A stretch of 64,000 bases of DNA. It comes from Streptomyces sp. NBC_01445. GTDB lineage: Bacteria > Actinomycetota > Actinomycetes > Streptomycetales > Streptomycetaceae. The notes beneath the pieces were generated by a model. That model worked only from the letters and a program-made list of their open reading frames with translations, was not told where the DNA came from and made no database searches. The stretch covers positions 930,001 to 994,000 of the forward strand of contig NZ_CP109486.1 of NCBI RefSeq assembly GCF_035918235.1, read 5' to 3'. The position numbers were made by a program, and so were the translations under genes. Shown here one piece after another: positions 1-7,421 of the stretch; the first letter of the stretch is position 1; each line of letters starts with the position of its first letter.

Positions 1-365
1 AGGAGCCGGTCGTACGGTGCGTCCAGGCGCCGGTAGTCGATGTCGAGCAGCAGGCGGTCGCGCTCGAGGACCTGGAAGCCGCGCAGGGTGCGGTCCCCGC
101 GGGAGCGCGCGGCGGCCAGCACCCCGAGTTCGTCCAGGATCCGCTGGCCACCGGGCTGGAGTATCTCGCCGTGGAAGTCGCGTGCGAAGGCCCGTGACTT
201 CTCCAGGAGCGTGACGCGCACGCCGGAGCGCAGCAGCATCAGGCTCAGGGCGAGGCCGGCCGGGCCCGCGCCGACGACGCAGACATCGGTGCGGTGCGTG
301 GCGGGGGTGGTGGCGGCGCGCTCCGCCTGCTCCGTCTGCGCGGCTCGCCCCGTCTGCCCGGACAT
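1..365 (-). CDS. FAD-dependent aromatic monooxygenase, N-terminal part (cut by window edge)
   Basis: Only the first ~121 residues are present; the gene runs off the left edge. After a ~26-residue variable leader there is a Rossmann FAD-binding segment, VCVVGAGPAGLALSL (from about residue 28), followed by the ELEK-like strand end 'TLLEKS' that binds the ribose. 'FHGEILQPGG' downstream is typical of the p-hydroxybenzoate hydroxylase fold used by polyketide tailoring hydroxylases. It starts 3 bp after the stop of the ACP gene, so it is probably the next gene of the type II PKS operon. By family it would hydroxylate an aromatic or polyketide substrate with NAD(P)H and O2. The C-terminal substrate-binding part is not visible, so the substrate cannot be inferred. 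A geranylgeranyl-reductase-like role is a less likely alternative. Confidence 0.75.
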   Translation of the reverse strand, partial: MSGQTGRAAQTEQAERAATTPATHRTDVCVVGAGPAGLALSLMLLRSGVRVTLLEKSRAFARDFHGEILQPGGQRILDELGVLAAARSRGDRTLRGFQVLERDRLLLDIDYRRLDAPYDRL

Positions 366-367
366 GC

Positions 368-634
368 TCAGGCCACGGCCCTGGCGGCAGCCAGCGCCCG
401 GTCGACCAGGGCGAGGAGGGCGCGCGGGGTCTCGGCCTCGTCGAGGCCGTCCTCGTCCAGGCTGATCCCGTATTCGCGCTCGATGCGTCCGGTGGTCTGC
501 AGGAGTGCGAGCGAGTCGTAGCCGAGTTCCGTGAACGTGACGTCGATGACGTCGCCGTCCAGGTCGACGCCCTCCTCCTCGCCGGCGCACTCGCGCAGCA
601 GGGTCTTCAGGTCGCTCAGTTCGAGGCGGTCCAT
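368..634 (-). CDS. Acyl carrier protein of type II PKS
   Basis: 88 residues, the normal size of a free-standing type II PKS ACP. The phosphopantetheine site is GYDSLALL with Ser41. The preceding 'VDVTFTELGYDS' and the acidic helix II are typical of aromatic polyketide ACPs. ATG at 634 was chosen because it gives the standard ACP length; longer in-frame extensions are only GC-rich read-through of the KSbeta gene. It lies 59 bp downstream of KSbeta and just before the FAD monooxygenase, the classic KSalpha-KSbeta-ACP order of a minimal PKS. It would carry the growing poly-beta-ketone chain of an aromatic polyketide. It is unlikely to serve the trans-AT line, which has its own integrated ACPs. 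Confidence 0.88.
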   Translation of the reverse strand: MDRLELSDLKTLLRECAGEEEGVDLDGDVIDVTFTELGYDSLALLQTTGRIEREYGISLDEDGLDEAETPRALLALVDRALAAARAVA

Positions 635-693
635 GGTCTCTCCGTTCGGGTCGCGAAGCTGCGGGTCGGGCGGGGTGCGAGGGCGGACGGGGC

Positions 694-1947
694 TTACGCG
701 GGGGCGCTGACGACGGCCGCCGAGTTGAACCCGCCACGGCCGCGCGCGAGGACCAGCGCGTGCCGCAGCCGGATCCCGGTGCGGGTGACGGTGACCAGGT
801 CGACGGGGCAGTCGTCCGCGGGCCGCGCCGTGCCGGTGGTCGGCGGGATCACCTGGTCGCGCACGGCGAACAGGGCGGCTGCCAGGTCGAGCGAGGCGCC
901 GCCCGCAAGGAGACGGCCGGTCATCGACTTGGGGGCGGTGACCGGTACGCCGCAGGCGCCGAACACCTCGGTGAGCGCGGCCGCTTCGGCCCGGTCCGCG
1001 GAACGCTCGCCGGCCGCGTCGGCGAACACGACGTCGATCTCGTCGGGCCGCACGCCAGCGTCGGCGAGCGCGATCCGTGCGGCGTCCACGAGGCGGGGCG
1101 TGCCGGGGCCGTCGAACGTGGCGGCGTATCCGGCGATGGTGCCGTACGCGGCGGCGCCGCGCGCGCGGGCGGCCGCGGCGTCCTCCAGGACGAACAGCGC
1201 CCCGCCCTCGCCGACGACGTGTCCGGTGGCGTCGGCGGCGAACGGCAGATACGCGGCGGCCGGGTCCTCGACGGTGCTCAGGCCACCGCCGGCCAGATGG
1301 GCGGCCCAGCCCCACGGGCACAGGCCGGAGTCGACCCCGCCGGTGATCATCACGCGGGCGCCCTTGCGGATCTGGCGGCGGGCGTGCGCGACCGCGTCGA
1401 GGCCGCCCGCCTGTTCGGACACGACGACTCCGCTGGAGCCGCGCAGTCCGTGCCGGATGGAGATCTGGCCGGTGTTGACGGCGTAGAACCAGGCGAAGGA
1501 CTGGTAGGCGCTGACGTACTGACCGCCCTTGCTCCACAGCTCTTGAAGCTCACGCTGGCCGAACTCGAAGCCGCCCGCGGAACTGGCGGTGACCACGCCC
1601 GCGCTGTAGGCGGGCAGGTCGGCGGGATCGGTTCCGGAGTCGTCCAGAGCTTCCTTGGCGGCGACCAGCGACAGTCGGGTGACCCGGTCGGTCTGTCTCA
1701 GGAGCCGGCTGGGCAGATGTTCCTCGTCGAGGAAGCCGGGGACCTCGCCCGCGATGCGCACCGGGTAGCCGCTCGCGTCGAAGCGGGTCAGGCGGCGGAT
1801 CCCGCTCTCGCCGCGCAGCACGGCGGCCCACCAGGCCTCGGCGCCCAGGCCGTTGGGGGCGGCGACGCCGATGCCGGTGACGACGGTGCCCGTGGTGGAC
1901 GGGGCGAGGGCCGGAGCAGCCGGCGCCTCCATGGTCGCTGTGCTCAT
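694..1947 (-). CDS. Ketosynthase beta / chain length factor, type II PKS
   Basis: 417 residues with the thiolase fold of beta-ketoacyl synthases. The active-site Cys is replaced by Gln in '[12 protein letters not shown]' (about residue 179), the hallmark of chain length factors, which decarboxylate malonyl-ACP and set chain length with KSalpha. The '[15 protein letters not shown]' stretch is characteristic of aromatic PKS KSbeta. The start ATG (1947) overlaps the KSalpha stop (ATGA), so the two are translationally coupled as expected for a heterodimer. The ~20-residue Ala/Pro-rich N-terminal extension before 'GTVVTGIGV' is slightly unusual. It belongs to the aromatic PKS locus at the left edge, not to the streptogramin pathway. 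The product class cannot be read from this sequence alone. Confidence 0.9.
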   Translation of the reverse strand: MSTATMEAPAAPALAPSTTGTVVTGIGVAAPNGLGAEAWWAAVLRGESGIRRLTRFDASGYPVRIAGEVPGFLDEEHLPSRLLRQTDRVTRLSLVAAKEALDDSGTDPADLPAYSAGVVTASSAGGFEFGQRELQELWSKGGQYVSAYQSFAWFYAVNTGQISIRHGLRGSSGVVVSEQAGGLDAVAHARRQIRKGARVMITGGVDSGLCPWGWAAHLAGGGLSTVEDPAAAYLPFAADATGHVVGEGGALFVLEDAAAARARGAAAYGTIAGYAATFDGPGTPRLVDAARIALADAGVRPDEIDVVFADAAGERSADRAEAAALTEVFGACGVPVTAPKSMTGRLLAGGASLDLAAALFAVRDQVIPPTTGTARPADDCPVDLVTVTRTGIRLRHALVLARGRGGFNSAAVVSAPA

Positions 1948-3209
1948 GCTGCCTCCTGCAGTCGCGGCCGGGTCAGGACGATGGCGCTCTGGAAGCCGCC
2001 GAAGCCGCTTCCCACGCTGAGCACCGTGTCGGTGCGCTGTTCGCGTGCCGTGAGCGGGGTGTAGTCGAGGTCGCAGGCCGGGTCGGCCTCGTGCAGGTTC
2101 GCCGTCGGGGGCACGGTGTTGTGCTCGATGGCGAGGGCGCTCGCGGCGACCTCGAGGGCTCCGATCGCACCGAGGGAATGCCCGATCATCGACTTGATGG
2201 AGCTGACGGGCGTCCGGTACGCGTGGTCGCCGAGGCTGCGCTTGAACGCGGCGGTCTCGTGGCGGTCGTTCTGCTTGGTGCCGGAGCCGTGGGCGTTGAT
2301 GTAGTCGACGGCGGCCGGGTTCAGGCGCGCCTCGTCGAGCGCGGCCCTGATGGCCTCGGCCATTTCCTCACCGTCGGACCTCAGTCCGGTCATGTGGTAC
2401 GCGTTGGAGCGCCCGGCGAATCCGGCGATCTCCGCGTACACGTGGGCGCCGCGACTGCGGGCGTGCTCGAACTCCTCCAGGACCAGAACGGCGGAGCCCT
2501 CGCCGAGCACGAACCCGTTGCGGGTGCGGTCGAAGGGGCGTGAGGCGGTCGCCGGGTCGTCGTTGCGGGAACTGGTCGCCTTGATGGCGTCGAAGCAGGC
2601 CACGCTGATCGGGGAGATCGGTGCCTCGGTGGCCCCGGCGATCATGACGTCGGCGCTGCCCTCGCGGATCAGGTCGACGGCGTGGCCGATGGAGTCGAGG
2701 CCGGAGGTACAGCCGGTGGACACCAGCGAGACGGGTCCCTGGGCGCCGGTGGCCAGGGCCACTTCGGCGGCCATGGAGCTGGGCACGAAGTAGTCGAAGA
2801 GGTGGGCGACGGCCTTGGTGTGGTCGACCTCCCACCGGGAGCCGTTCTCGCTGACCACTCCGTACTCGTTGTCGAGGCCGGTGGTGCAGCCGAGCGCGCT
2901 GCCGAGCGTGACGCCCGTACGCACCGGGTCGAGTTCGTGGCCGAGGCCCGCGTCGGCGACGGCCTCGCGGGCGCTGGTCAGCGCGAACTGGGCGGCCCGG
3001 TCGAGGCGGGCGGCCTCGCCGGGCGTGAACCCGTGGGCGGCCGCGTCGAAGTCGGCCTCGGCGGCGATGCGCGAGCGGAACGAGGACGCGTCGAACAGGG
3101 TGATGCCGCGGGTGGCCGTGCGGCCCGCCGTGAGCGTCTGCCAGTAGTTGTCGGTGCCCACGCCGCCGGGGGCGACGACTCCGATGCCGGTGATGACGGC
3201 GCGTCTCAT
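1944..3209 (-). CDS. Ketosynthase alpha, type II PKS
   Basis: 421 residues, normal for KSalpha. Begins [16 protein letters not shown]. The active-site Cys lies in '[15 protein letters not shown]' (about residue 167); the two catalytic histidines are in '[15 protein letters not shown]' and '[14 protein letters not shown]'. The SGLDS and NDRHE signatures are those of aromatic (actinorhodin-type) KSalpha rather than FabF of fatty acid synthesis. It condenses malonyl units with KSbeta and the ACP downstream. Its stop overlaps the KSbeta start by the ATGA arrangement, and a type II thioesterase ends 10 bp upstream of it. A GGTATCCCC-type leader precedes the ATG at 3209. Cyclases and ketoreductase that would define the product are not in the window. 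Confidence 0.92.
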   Translation of the reverse strand: MRRAVITGIGVVAPGGVGTDNYWQTLTAGRTATRGITLFDASSFRSRIAAEADFDAAAHGFTPGEAARLDRAAQFALTSAREAVADAGLGHELDPVRTGVTLGSALGCTTGLDNEYGVVSENGSRWEVDHTKAVAHLFDYFVPSSMAAEVALATGAQGPVSLVSTGCTSGLDSIGHAVDLIREGSADVMIAGATEAPISPISVACFDAIKATSSRNDDPATASRPFDRTRNGFVLGEGSAVLVLEEFEHARSRGAHVYAEIAGFAGRSNAYHMTGLRSDGEEMAEAIRAALDEARLNPAAVDYINAHGSGTKQNDRHETAAFKRSLGDHAYRTPVSSIKSMIGHSLGAIGALEVAASALAIEHNTVPPTANLHEADPACDLDYTPLTAREQRTDTVLSVGSGFGGFQSAIVLTRPRLQEAA

Positions 3210-3219
3210 CGGTATCCCC

Positions 3220-3978
3220 TCACAGTTGTCCTCCAGCAGGTCCGGGTACGAGCGCGGTGCGGCGCGCCACGCGGCAGGCACGTCCGATGAGCGGGGGCAG
3301 TTCCGGGCCGCGTACGAAGAAGTGGTCGCCGGGCACCGTGCGGCGCACGAAACGACTGCTGGTCCAGCGCTGCCAGCCGGCCAGTGCGGCCGGCCCGACC
3401 ACGGGGTCCTCGCGGCCGCCGACGGCGAGCACGGGCACCGGCACTGGGCCCTTGGCGACGTCGTCCACGGCGGCGGCGCGCAGCGCGCGGGCCAGTTTGA
3501 GGTCGTCCCGCAGCACGGGCAGGACGGTGCGGTGCCAGACGCTGCCCCGCTCGGCGAGCGCTCCGTCCGGCGCGGAACCCAGGTCCCCGACGAAGCGCAG
3601 CAGTTGCTCGTCGGTGATGTCGCCCGGGTCGGCGGCGGGCGCGACGGTGTGCGGGGCGGGGCAGGCCCCGACGGCCAGCAGCTGGGGACCGGGCAGGCCG
3701 GCGTCGAGGAGGGCGCGGGTGAGGGTGTGGGCGACCATGCCGCCGAGGCTGTGCCCGTACAGCGCGTACGGGCCTTCTTCGGCGGCGGCGGCGAGCGGGC
3801 CGAACAGATCGTCGAGCAGAGCGCCGCGGTCCGTCGGTCGCGGCTCGCGGCGCCGGGCCTCACGCCCCGGGAGCAGCATGGGGACGATGTCGATGCCCGG
3901 CCCGCAGCGTTGCTGCCAGCGGCCGAAGCTCGTCACCCCGGCGCCGGCGTGCGCGAAGCAGTACAGCCTTACGTCCAT
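3220..3978 (-). CDS. Type II (editing) thioesterase
   Basis: 252 residues, alpha/beta-hydrolase of the RifR/GrsT type. Visible motifs: 'YCFAHAGAG' near the N-terminus, nucleophile elbow GHSLGG, an acidic region around 'GGREDPVV', and the catalytic His in 'VPGDHFFV'. Such enzymes hydrolyse aberrant acyl groups from carrier proteins. ATG at 3978 was chosen because translation then begins [12 protein letters not shown], matching the family start; sequence further upstream is read-through. It sits between the SARP gene (70 bp upstream) and KSalpha (10 bp downstream) on the same strand. It may therefore edit the type II PKS, although it could equally serve the streptogramin NRPSs. A second enzyme of this class is at 6.7 kb. 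Confidence 0.85.
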   Translation of the reverse strand: MDVRLYCFAHAGAGVTSFGRWQQRCGPGIDIVPMLLPGREARRREPRPTDRGALLDDLFGPLAAAAEEGPYALYGHSLGGMVAHTLTRALLDAGLPGPQLLAVGACPAPHTVAPAADPGDITDEQLLRFVGDLGSAPDGALAERGSVWHRTVLPVLRDDLKLARALRAAAVDDVAKGPVPVPVLAVGGREDPVVGPAALAGWQRWTSSRFVRRTVPGDHFFVRGPELPPLIGRACRVARRTALVPGPAGGQL

Positions 3979-4048
3979 GGGACCCGAGCCTCGCCGACCG
4001 GCCTGGAGAACGACTTGAACCGGCCGGCCACCCGCACCGAAGCGGCCG

Positions 4049-4870
4049 TCAGGCGGCGTACAGGTCGAACGTGGAGGAGCGGCGCGGCCCGCAGATGACG
4101 TCGAGCTTCGGGTCGACGGCGAGCATCGCGTGGTGCAGGCGCTGGAGCTGCGGCGCGGGTTCGACACCGAGCTCCTCGATGAGCCGGCCGCGCAGCCGGT
4201 GATAGATGCCGAGCGCCGCCGCCTGCCGGCCGGAGCGGTAGAGCGCCACCATGGCCTGCGAGTGCAGTCCCTCGTGCTGCGGGTGACGGGCGATCAGATC
4301 GGTGAGTTCGGCGATGACCTCGACATGGCGGCCGAGGCGCAGATCGGCGTCGATGCGGCGCTCACGGGTGACGAGCCGGCTCTCCTCCAGACGCATGACC
4401 TCGATCGACAGGATGGGCCCGACGCGCACGTCGACCAGCGCGGCGCCCTCCCACAGGTCGAGCGCCTCCCGGTAGGCGCGGGCCGCCTGCTCGTCCTCGC
4501 CCTCGTCGGAGGCCTGCTGCCCCTCGGCGACCAGACGCTCGTACTCGCGTACGTCGACGGCCTCGGACGGGATCTGCAGGAGGTAGCCGCCGTGCCGGGT
4601 GGCCAGTACGTCCTTGGCGGCGCTCGGCACGCCGGGCCCCATGGCCGTGCCGAGGCGTCGGCGCAGCTGGAGTATGTACGTCTGGAGGGTGGTGAGCGCG
4701 CTCTGCGGCAGCTCGGTCCCCCAGATCTCCTCCATGAGCGTGGGCACGGGCACGACCCGTCCCGGGTAGAGCGCGAGCAGTGCGAGGATCTGCCGTGGCT
4801 TGCCCGCCGTCGGAACGATCGACATCCCGTTGACGGCGGCACTCAGCGGACCCAGAACCTGAATCTTCAT
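4049..4870 (-). CDS. SARP-family transcriptional activator (first of three)
   Basis: 273 residues. The N-terminal ~95 residues form an OmpR-like winged helix ('VLGPLSAAVNG', 'PRQILALLALYPG', 'TLQTYILQLRRRLG'), followed by a bacterial transcriptional activation (BTAD) domain ending near 'LIEELGVEPAPQLQRLHHAML'. Starts MKIQVLGPLS at 4870, preceded by a GGAGG-like ribosome site (GGAGACC); the longer reading frame lacks homology. SARPs bind direct heptamer repeats and recruit RNA polymerase at pathway promoters. It diverges from the aryl carrier protein gene; three TGAC-type heptamers with 11-bp spacing lie in the shared 250-bp promoter region (5033-5061). It closely resembles the SARP at 54.8-55.6 kb, suggesting duplication. 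The pristinamycin supercluster of S. pristinaespiralis is known to use several SARPs (PapR1, PapR2, PapR4); I cannot say which this matches. Confidence 0.9.
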   Translation of the reverse strand: MKIQVLGPLSAAVNGMSIVPTAGKPRQILALLALYPGRVVPVPTLMEEIWGTELPQSALTTLQTYILQLRRRLGTAMGPGVPSAAKDVLATRHGGYLLQIPSEAVDVREYERLVAEGQQASDEGEDEQAARAYREALDLWEGAALVDVRVGPILSIEVMRLEESRLVTRERRIDADLRLGRHVEVIAELTDLIARHPQHEGLHSQAMVALYRSGRQAAALGIYHRLRGRLIEELGVEPAPQLQRLHHAMLAVDPKLDVICGPRRSSTFDLYAA

Positions 4871-5032
4871 GGTCTCCTCCGTACCGGTATCCGATGGGCA
4901 TCGATATTGCGCCGCAGAGCGGATTCCTGTCTTTTCCTCACGAGCCGGGGACGAGAGGCACCGTAGCCGCCCTCGATCTTTCGCAGCGTCATCCTCCAGG
5001 CGCCTTCGAGCAGTTCTCCACGCGCCTCTGTC

Positions 5033-5061
5033 TGACACGGCACTGACGCGGGCCTGACCCT
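5033..5061 (+). promoter_or_regulatory. Putative SARP operator: three TGAC heptamers, 11-bp period
   Basis: TGACACG (5033), TGACGCG (5044) and TGACCCT (5055) are separated by exactly 4 bp each. Three heptameric direct repeats at 11-bp spacing are the canonical layout of SARP binding sites. The array lies in the divergent region between a SARP gene and the aryl carrier protein gene. A very similar array occurs at 62529-62557. I do not see a convincing -10 element at the usual distance, so promoter direction is uncertain. Confidence 0.5.
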
Positions 5062-5120
5062 TCGAATGGGGCGCCGACAACGCCTTCCGGAGGAGTCGCG
5101 GCGCTATTACCTTCCCTTCC

Positions 5121-5408
5121 ATGAATACCCGTGAAAAGCGTGATGTGCCGGCGGAAGCGGATCCCCTGACCCGGCAGCTGCTGCGCCAGATGGTCGCCGG
5201 TGCGATGCAGCTCGAGCTGTCCGAACTCCCGGATGACGAGGGTGACTTGGTCAACCACGGCCTGGATTCGATCAGCACGATGCAGCTGATCGCCGCGTGG
5301 CACCGGCGCGGGGTCGAGGTGGGCTTTCCCGAGCTGATGGCCCGGCCCACGCTCGGCCACTGGTGGGAGCTGATTTCCCGCCCTGCCGACGGCACGCGCG
5401 CCGCCTGA
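5121..5408 (+). CDS. Free-standing aryl carrier protein (3-hydroxypicolinate carrier candidate)
   Basis: 95 residues. The carrier motif is HGLDSISTMQLI with Ser50. The following 'GVEVGFPELMARPTLGHWW' closely resembles the ArCP domains fused to isochorismatases (EntB/DhbB type), in which helix II/III carries a 'GF.EL..RPTL..WW' pattern. Fatty acid and PKS ACPs do not end this way. It would accept an aryl group from an AMP ligase; the 3-hydroxypicolinate ligase at 62.6 kb is the obvious partner, presenting 3-hydroxypicolinyl to the first group B streptogramin NRPS condensation domain. It is the first gene of a plus-strand run with the monooxygenase, thioesterase and FAD enzyme. No strong ribosome-binding site is seen before ATG 5121. 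Carrier assignment is firm; the cargo is inferred. Confidence 0.75.
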   Translation: MNTREKRDVPAEADPLTRQLLRQMVAGAMQLELSELPDDEGDLVNHGLDSISTMQLIAAWHRRGVEVGFPELMARPTLGHWWELISRPADGTRAA

Positions 5409-5444
5409 ACGGGCCGGTATCCGTGGGACGGTGGCCGGCTTCGC

Positions 5445-5478
5445 GCCTCAAGGCCTCACCCACGGTCCCTTGAGAGGC
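5445..5478 (+). other. Inverted repeat between aryl carrier and monooxygenase genes
   Basis: CTCAAGG (5447-5453) and CCTTGAG (5468-5474) form 7-bp arms, extendable imperfectly with flanking GCC/GGC, enclosing a 14-nt GC-rich loop. It lies 37 bp after the carrier protein stop. No T-tract follows, so it is more likely an operator or RNA-stability hairpin than an intrinsic terminator. Confidence 0.3.
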
Positions 5479-5544
5479 ACTCGCGTCCGCCCCGCGAAAG
5501 CTCCGATCCGTCTATGGTCCGATAGCCGAAGAGCTATTCATGGT

Positions 5545-5564
5545 TTTCCGGGAAGCACCGGAAA
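5545..5564 (+). promoter_or_regulatory. Perfect 7-bp palindromic arms upstream of the monooxygenase
   Basis: TTTCCGG (5545-5551), 6-nt spacer, CCGGAAA (5558-5564), ending 22 bp before the ATG of the luciferase-like monooxygenase. Position and symmetry suit a repressor operator or a leader hairpin; the binding protein is unknown. The flanking AT-richer stretch (5518-5547, 'tctatggtccgatagcc...ctattcatgg') is the likeliest promoter in this 178-bp gap. Confidence 0.3.
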
Positions 5565-5586
5565 CGGATCACCAGACGGAGCCCCC

Positions 5587-6675
5587 ATGGAATTCGGCGT
5601 GAACTTTTTCCCGGTCGTCGACCCGGCGAAGAAGAGTGCAAGCACCTATTACGACGAGAGCCTTCAACTGGTCGAGCTGGCCGAGGCGCTGGAGTTCGAA
5701 CACGTCCAGACCGTCGAGCACTACGGCTCCGCCTACGGCGGCTACAGCCCCGACCCGGTCGTGTTCCTGACCGCCGCCGCCGCGCGCACCAGCCGCATAC
5801 GCCTGGTGACCGGCGCGGTCGTCGCGTCGTTCGCCCACCCCGTGCAGATCGCCGCGCGCCTCGCGCTCCTCGACAACCTCTCGCACGGCCGCCTCGACGT
5901 CGGCTTCGGCCGCGGTTTCCTGCCCGACGAGTTCGAGCTGTTCGGCGTCTCCATGGAGGAGAGCCGCACCCGCTTCACCGAGGTCGTCGACGCGTGCATC
6001 GCCCTGTGGAGCGGCGAGGAGGTCCGCTTCGAGGGCGAGGTCCACCGGTTCGGCCCGGTGTCCGGCTTCCCCCTGCCCTACCAGCGCCCCCGTCCCCCGG
6101 TGTTCGTCGCGTCGGCGACGAGCGCAGAGTCGTGCGCGCTGGCCGGCACACAGGGCCACCACCTTCAGGTCGTGCCCTCCGTGACCAGTCAGCAGCAGCT
6201 GACGGAGATGACCGCCGCCTACCGCACGGCGCGCCGCGCCGCGGGGCACGAGGGTCCGGGCCGCATCCAGATCAAGTACACCTGCTACCTCGGTGAAAAC
6301 CGTGACGTGGTCCTCGCGGACGCCCGCGCCAACGAGCAGAACTACGTGGACATGATGGCCGGCGCGGTCGCCTCCTGGGCGGGTGCGCGCTCCGAGCAGT
6401 ACCCGGGCTACGAGAAGTTCGTGGAGAAGGCGCGTGCCTACGACTTCGACCAGGCCCTCGCCGGCCACAAGGTCCTCGCGGGCACGCCCGACGACGTGCG
6501 CGCGCAGATCGAGACGATCCGCGGCTGGTACGGCCCGGACATCTGCCTGAGCCTGCAGTTCAATCCGGGTCATCTGCCCTACGCGCGCGCCGTGCGCGCC
6601 ATGGAACTGTTCGCCGCCGAGGTCGCCCCCGCCTTCGCCGACTCCGCCGTCGCGGCCGCGGCCGCGGCCGCGTGA
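5587..6675 (+). CDS. Luciferase-like flavin-dependent monooxygenase
   Basis: 362 residues, bacterial-luciferase TIM-barrel fold. Visible: MEFGVNFFPV start, 'VQTVEHYGSAYGGYSPDP', 'IRLVTGAVVASFAHPVQIA', 'LSHGRLDVGFGRGFLPDEF', and the late 'GTPDDVRAQIE' signature. ATG 5587 follows GACGGAGCC, a weak ribosome site; upstream reading frame lacks homology. The enzyme would use FMNH2 supplied by a reductase; the flavin reductase at 9.7-10.2 kb is the only one in the window. From my recollection of 3-hydroxypicolinate pathways (lysine aminotransferase, two-component monooxygenase, FAD dehydrogenase), it could hydroxylate piperideine-2-carboxylate at C3, which fits its neighbours. The alternative is a SnaB-like role in forming the dehydroproline of group A streptogramins. 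The C-terminus is a low-complexity Ala run encoded by repeated GCGGCC (6650-6672). Confidence 0.75.
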   Translation: MEFGVNFFPVVDPAKKSASTYYDESLQLVELAEALEFEHVQTVEHYGSAYGGYSPDPVVFLTAAAARTSRIRLVTGAVVASFAHPVQIAARLALLDNLSHGRLDVGFGRGFLPDEFELFGVSMEESRTRFTEVVDACIALWSGEEVRFEGEVHRFGPVSGFPLPYQRPRPPVFVASATSAESCALAGTQGHHLQVVPSVTSQQQLTEMTAAYRTARRAAGHEGPGRIQIKYTCYLGENRDVVLADARANEQNYVDMMAGAVASWAGARSEQYPGYEKFVEKARAYDFDQALAGHKVLAGTPDDVRAQIETIRGWYGPDICLSLQFNPGHLPYARAVRAMELFAAEVAPAFADSAVAAAAAAA

Positions 6676-6689
6676 GAGGGGTGAACGGT

Positions 6690-7421
6690 ATGCAGCAGCC
6701 TCTGCGCCTGTTCGTCTTCCACCACGCCGGCGGCTCCCACCTGTTGTACCGCGAGTGGCCGGCCAAGCTGCCCGCCCACTGGGACGTGCGTCTCATGGAC
6801 GCGCCCGGCCGCGGCCGCCTCACAGGCGAACCGCCGATCGACGACGCGGGTGAGCTGGCGGCCTTCTTCCTGCGCCGCCTCGCCGCCGATCTGACCGGCC
6901 CGTTCGCCTTCTTCGGGCACAGCATGGGCGCGCTCGTCGCGTACGAGATGACGCGTCGCCTCGCCGCCGAGGGGCGTGAACTGCCGGTGTGGCTGGGCCT
7001 GTCGGCGCGCGGCGCGCCACGCCCGCTGGGCGAGAACACCCGTCGCCACGCGCTGCCCGACGAGGAGCTGCGCCTCCATCTCGCCGCGATGGGCGGCACG
7101 CCCGTCGAGGTGCTGCGGGACCCCGACCTGTGGGAGATGTTCGCCCCGGCGATCCGTAACGACCTGAAGCTGGTGGAGAGTTGGCGCCCGCTTGCCGACA
7201 CCCCGGCGCTGACGATGCCGGTCGCCGTGTACGGCGGCATGAAGGACGTCGTCGTACCGCCCGAGCGGCTGGCTGCCTGGGAGCAGCACGCCGAGCGCTT
7301 CCAGGGGCTGCGGATGTCCGAAGGCGGCCACTTCTACTTCCAGGCCGACCCGCGCCCGCTGCTCGGCCTGATCACCCGGGACGCGACGGCCGCCCTGTCG
7401 GCGGCGGTGAGCCCGTCATGA
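6690..7421 (+). CDS. Type II (editing) thioesterase
   Basis: 243 residues, alpha/beta-hydrolase. Motifs: 'LFVFHHAGGSHLLYREW' at the N-terminus, nucleophile GHSMGA, and the late His in 'SEGGHFYF'. ATG 6690 is preferred because GAGAGGGG precedes it by ~9 nt; GTG at 6672 or 6681 in the same frame is possible and would overlap the monooxygenase stop. The stop (7419-7421) overlaps the next gene's ATG (ATGA), so it is translationally coupled to the FAD enzyme. Type II thioesterases clear mis-primed carrier proteins; within this cassette the natural client is the aryl carrier protein or the group B streptogramin NRPS. It is only moderately similar to the thioesterase at 3.2-4.0 kb, so this is not a recent duplicate. 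Confidence 0.85.
   Translation: MQQPLRLFVFHHAGGSHLLYREWPAKLPAHWDVRLMDAPGRGRLTGEPPIDDAGELAAFFLRRLAADLTGPFAFFGHSMGALVAYEMTRRLAAEGRELPVWLGLSARGAPRPLGENTRRHALPDEELRLHLAAMGGTPVEVLRDPDLWEMFAPAIRNDLKLVESWRPLADTPALTMPVAVYGGMKDVVVPPERLAAWEQHAERFQGLRMSEGGHFYFQADPRPLLGLITRDATAALSAAVSPS

Noticed and set aside
694-3209. KSalpha/KSbeta as part of the streptogramin pathway
   Set aside because: Neither streptogramin class needs an aromatic minimal PKS; the trans-AT line has all required KS domains.
1944-3863. Longer frame extending the KSalpha gene upstream to 3863
   Set aside because: The extra 200 residues are an out-of-frame reading of the thioesterase gene; the typical KSalpha start is at 3209.
5587-6675. 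F420-dependent oxidoreductase
   Set aside because: The luciferase fold is shared, but a flavin reductase is encoded in the locus and no F420 partner is seen; FMN use is simpler.
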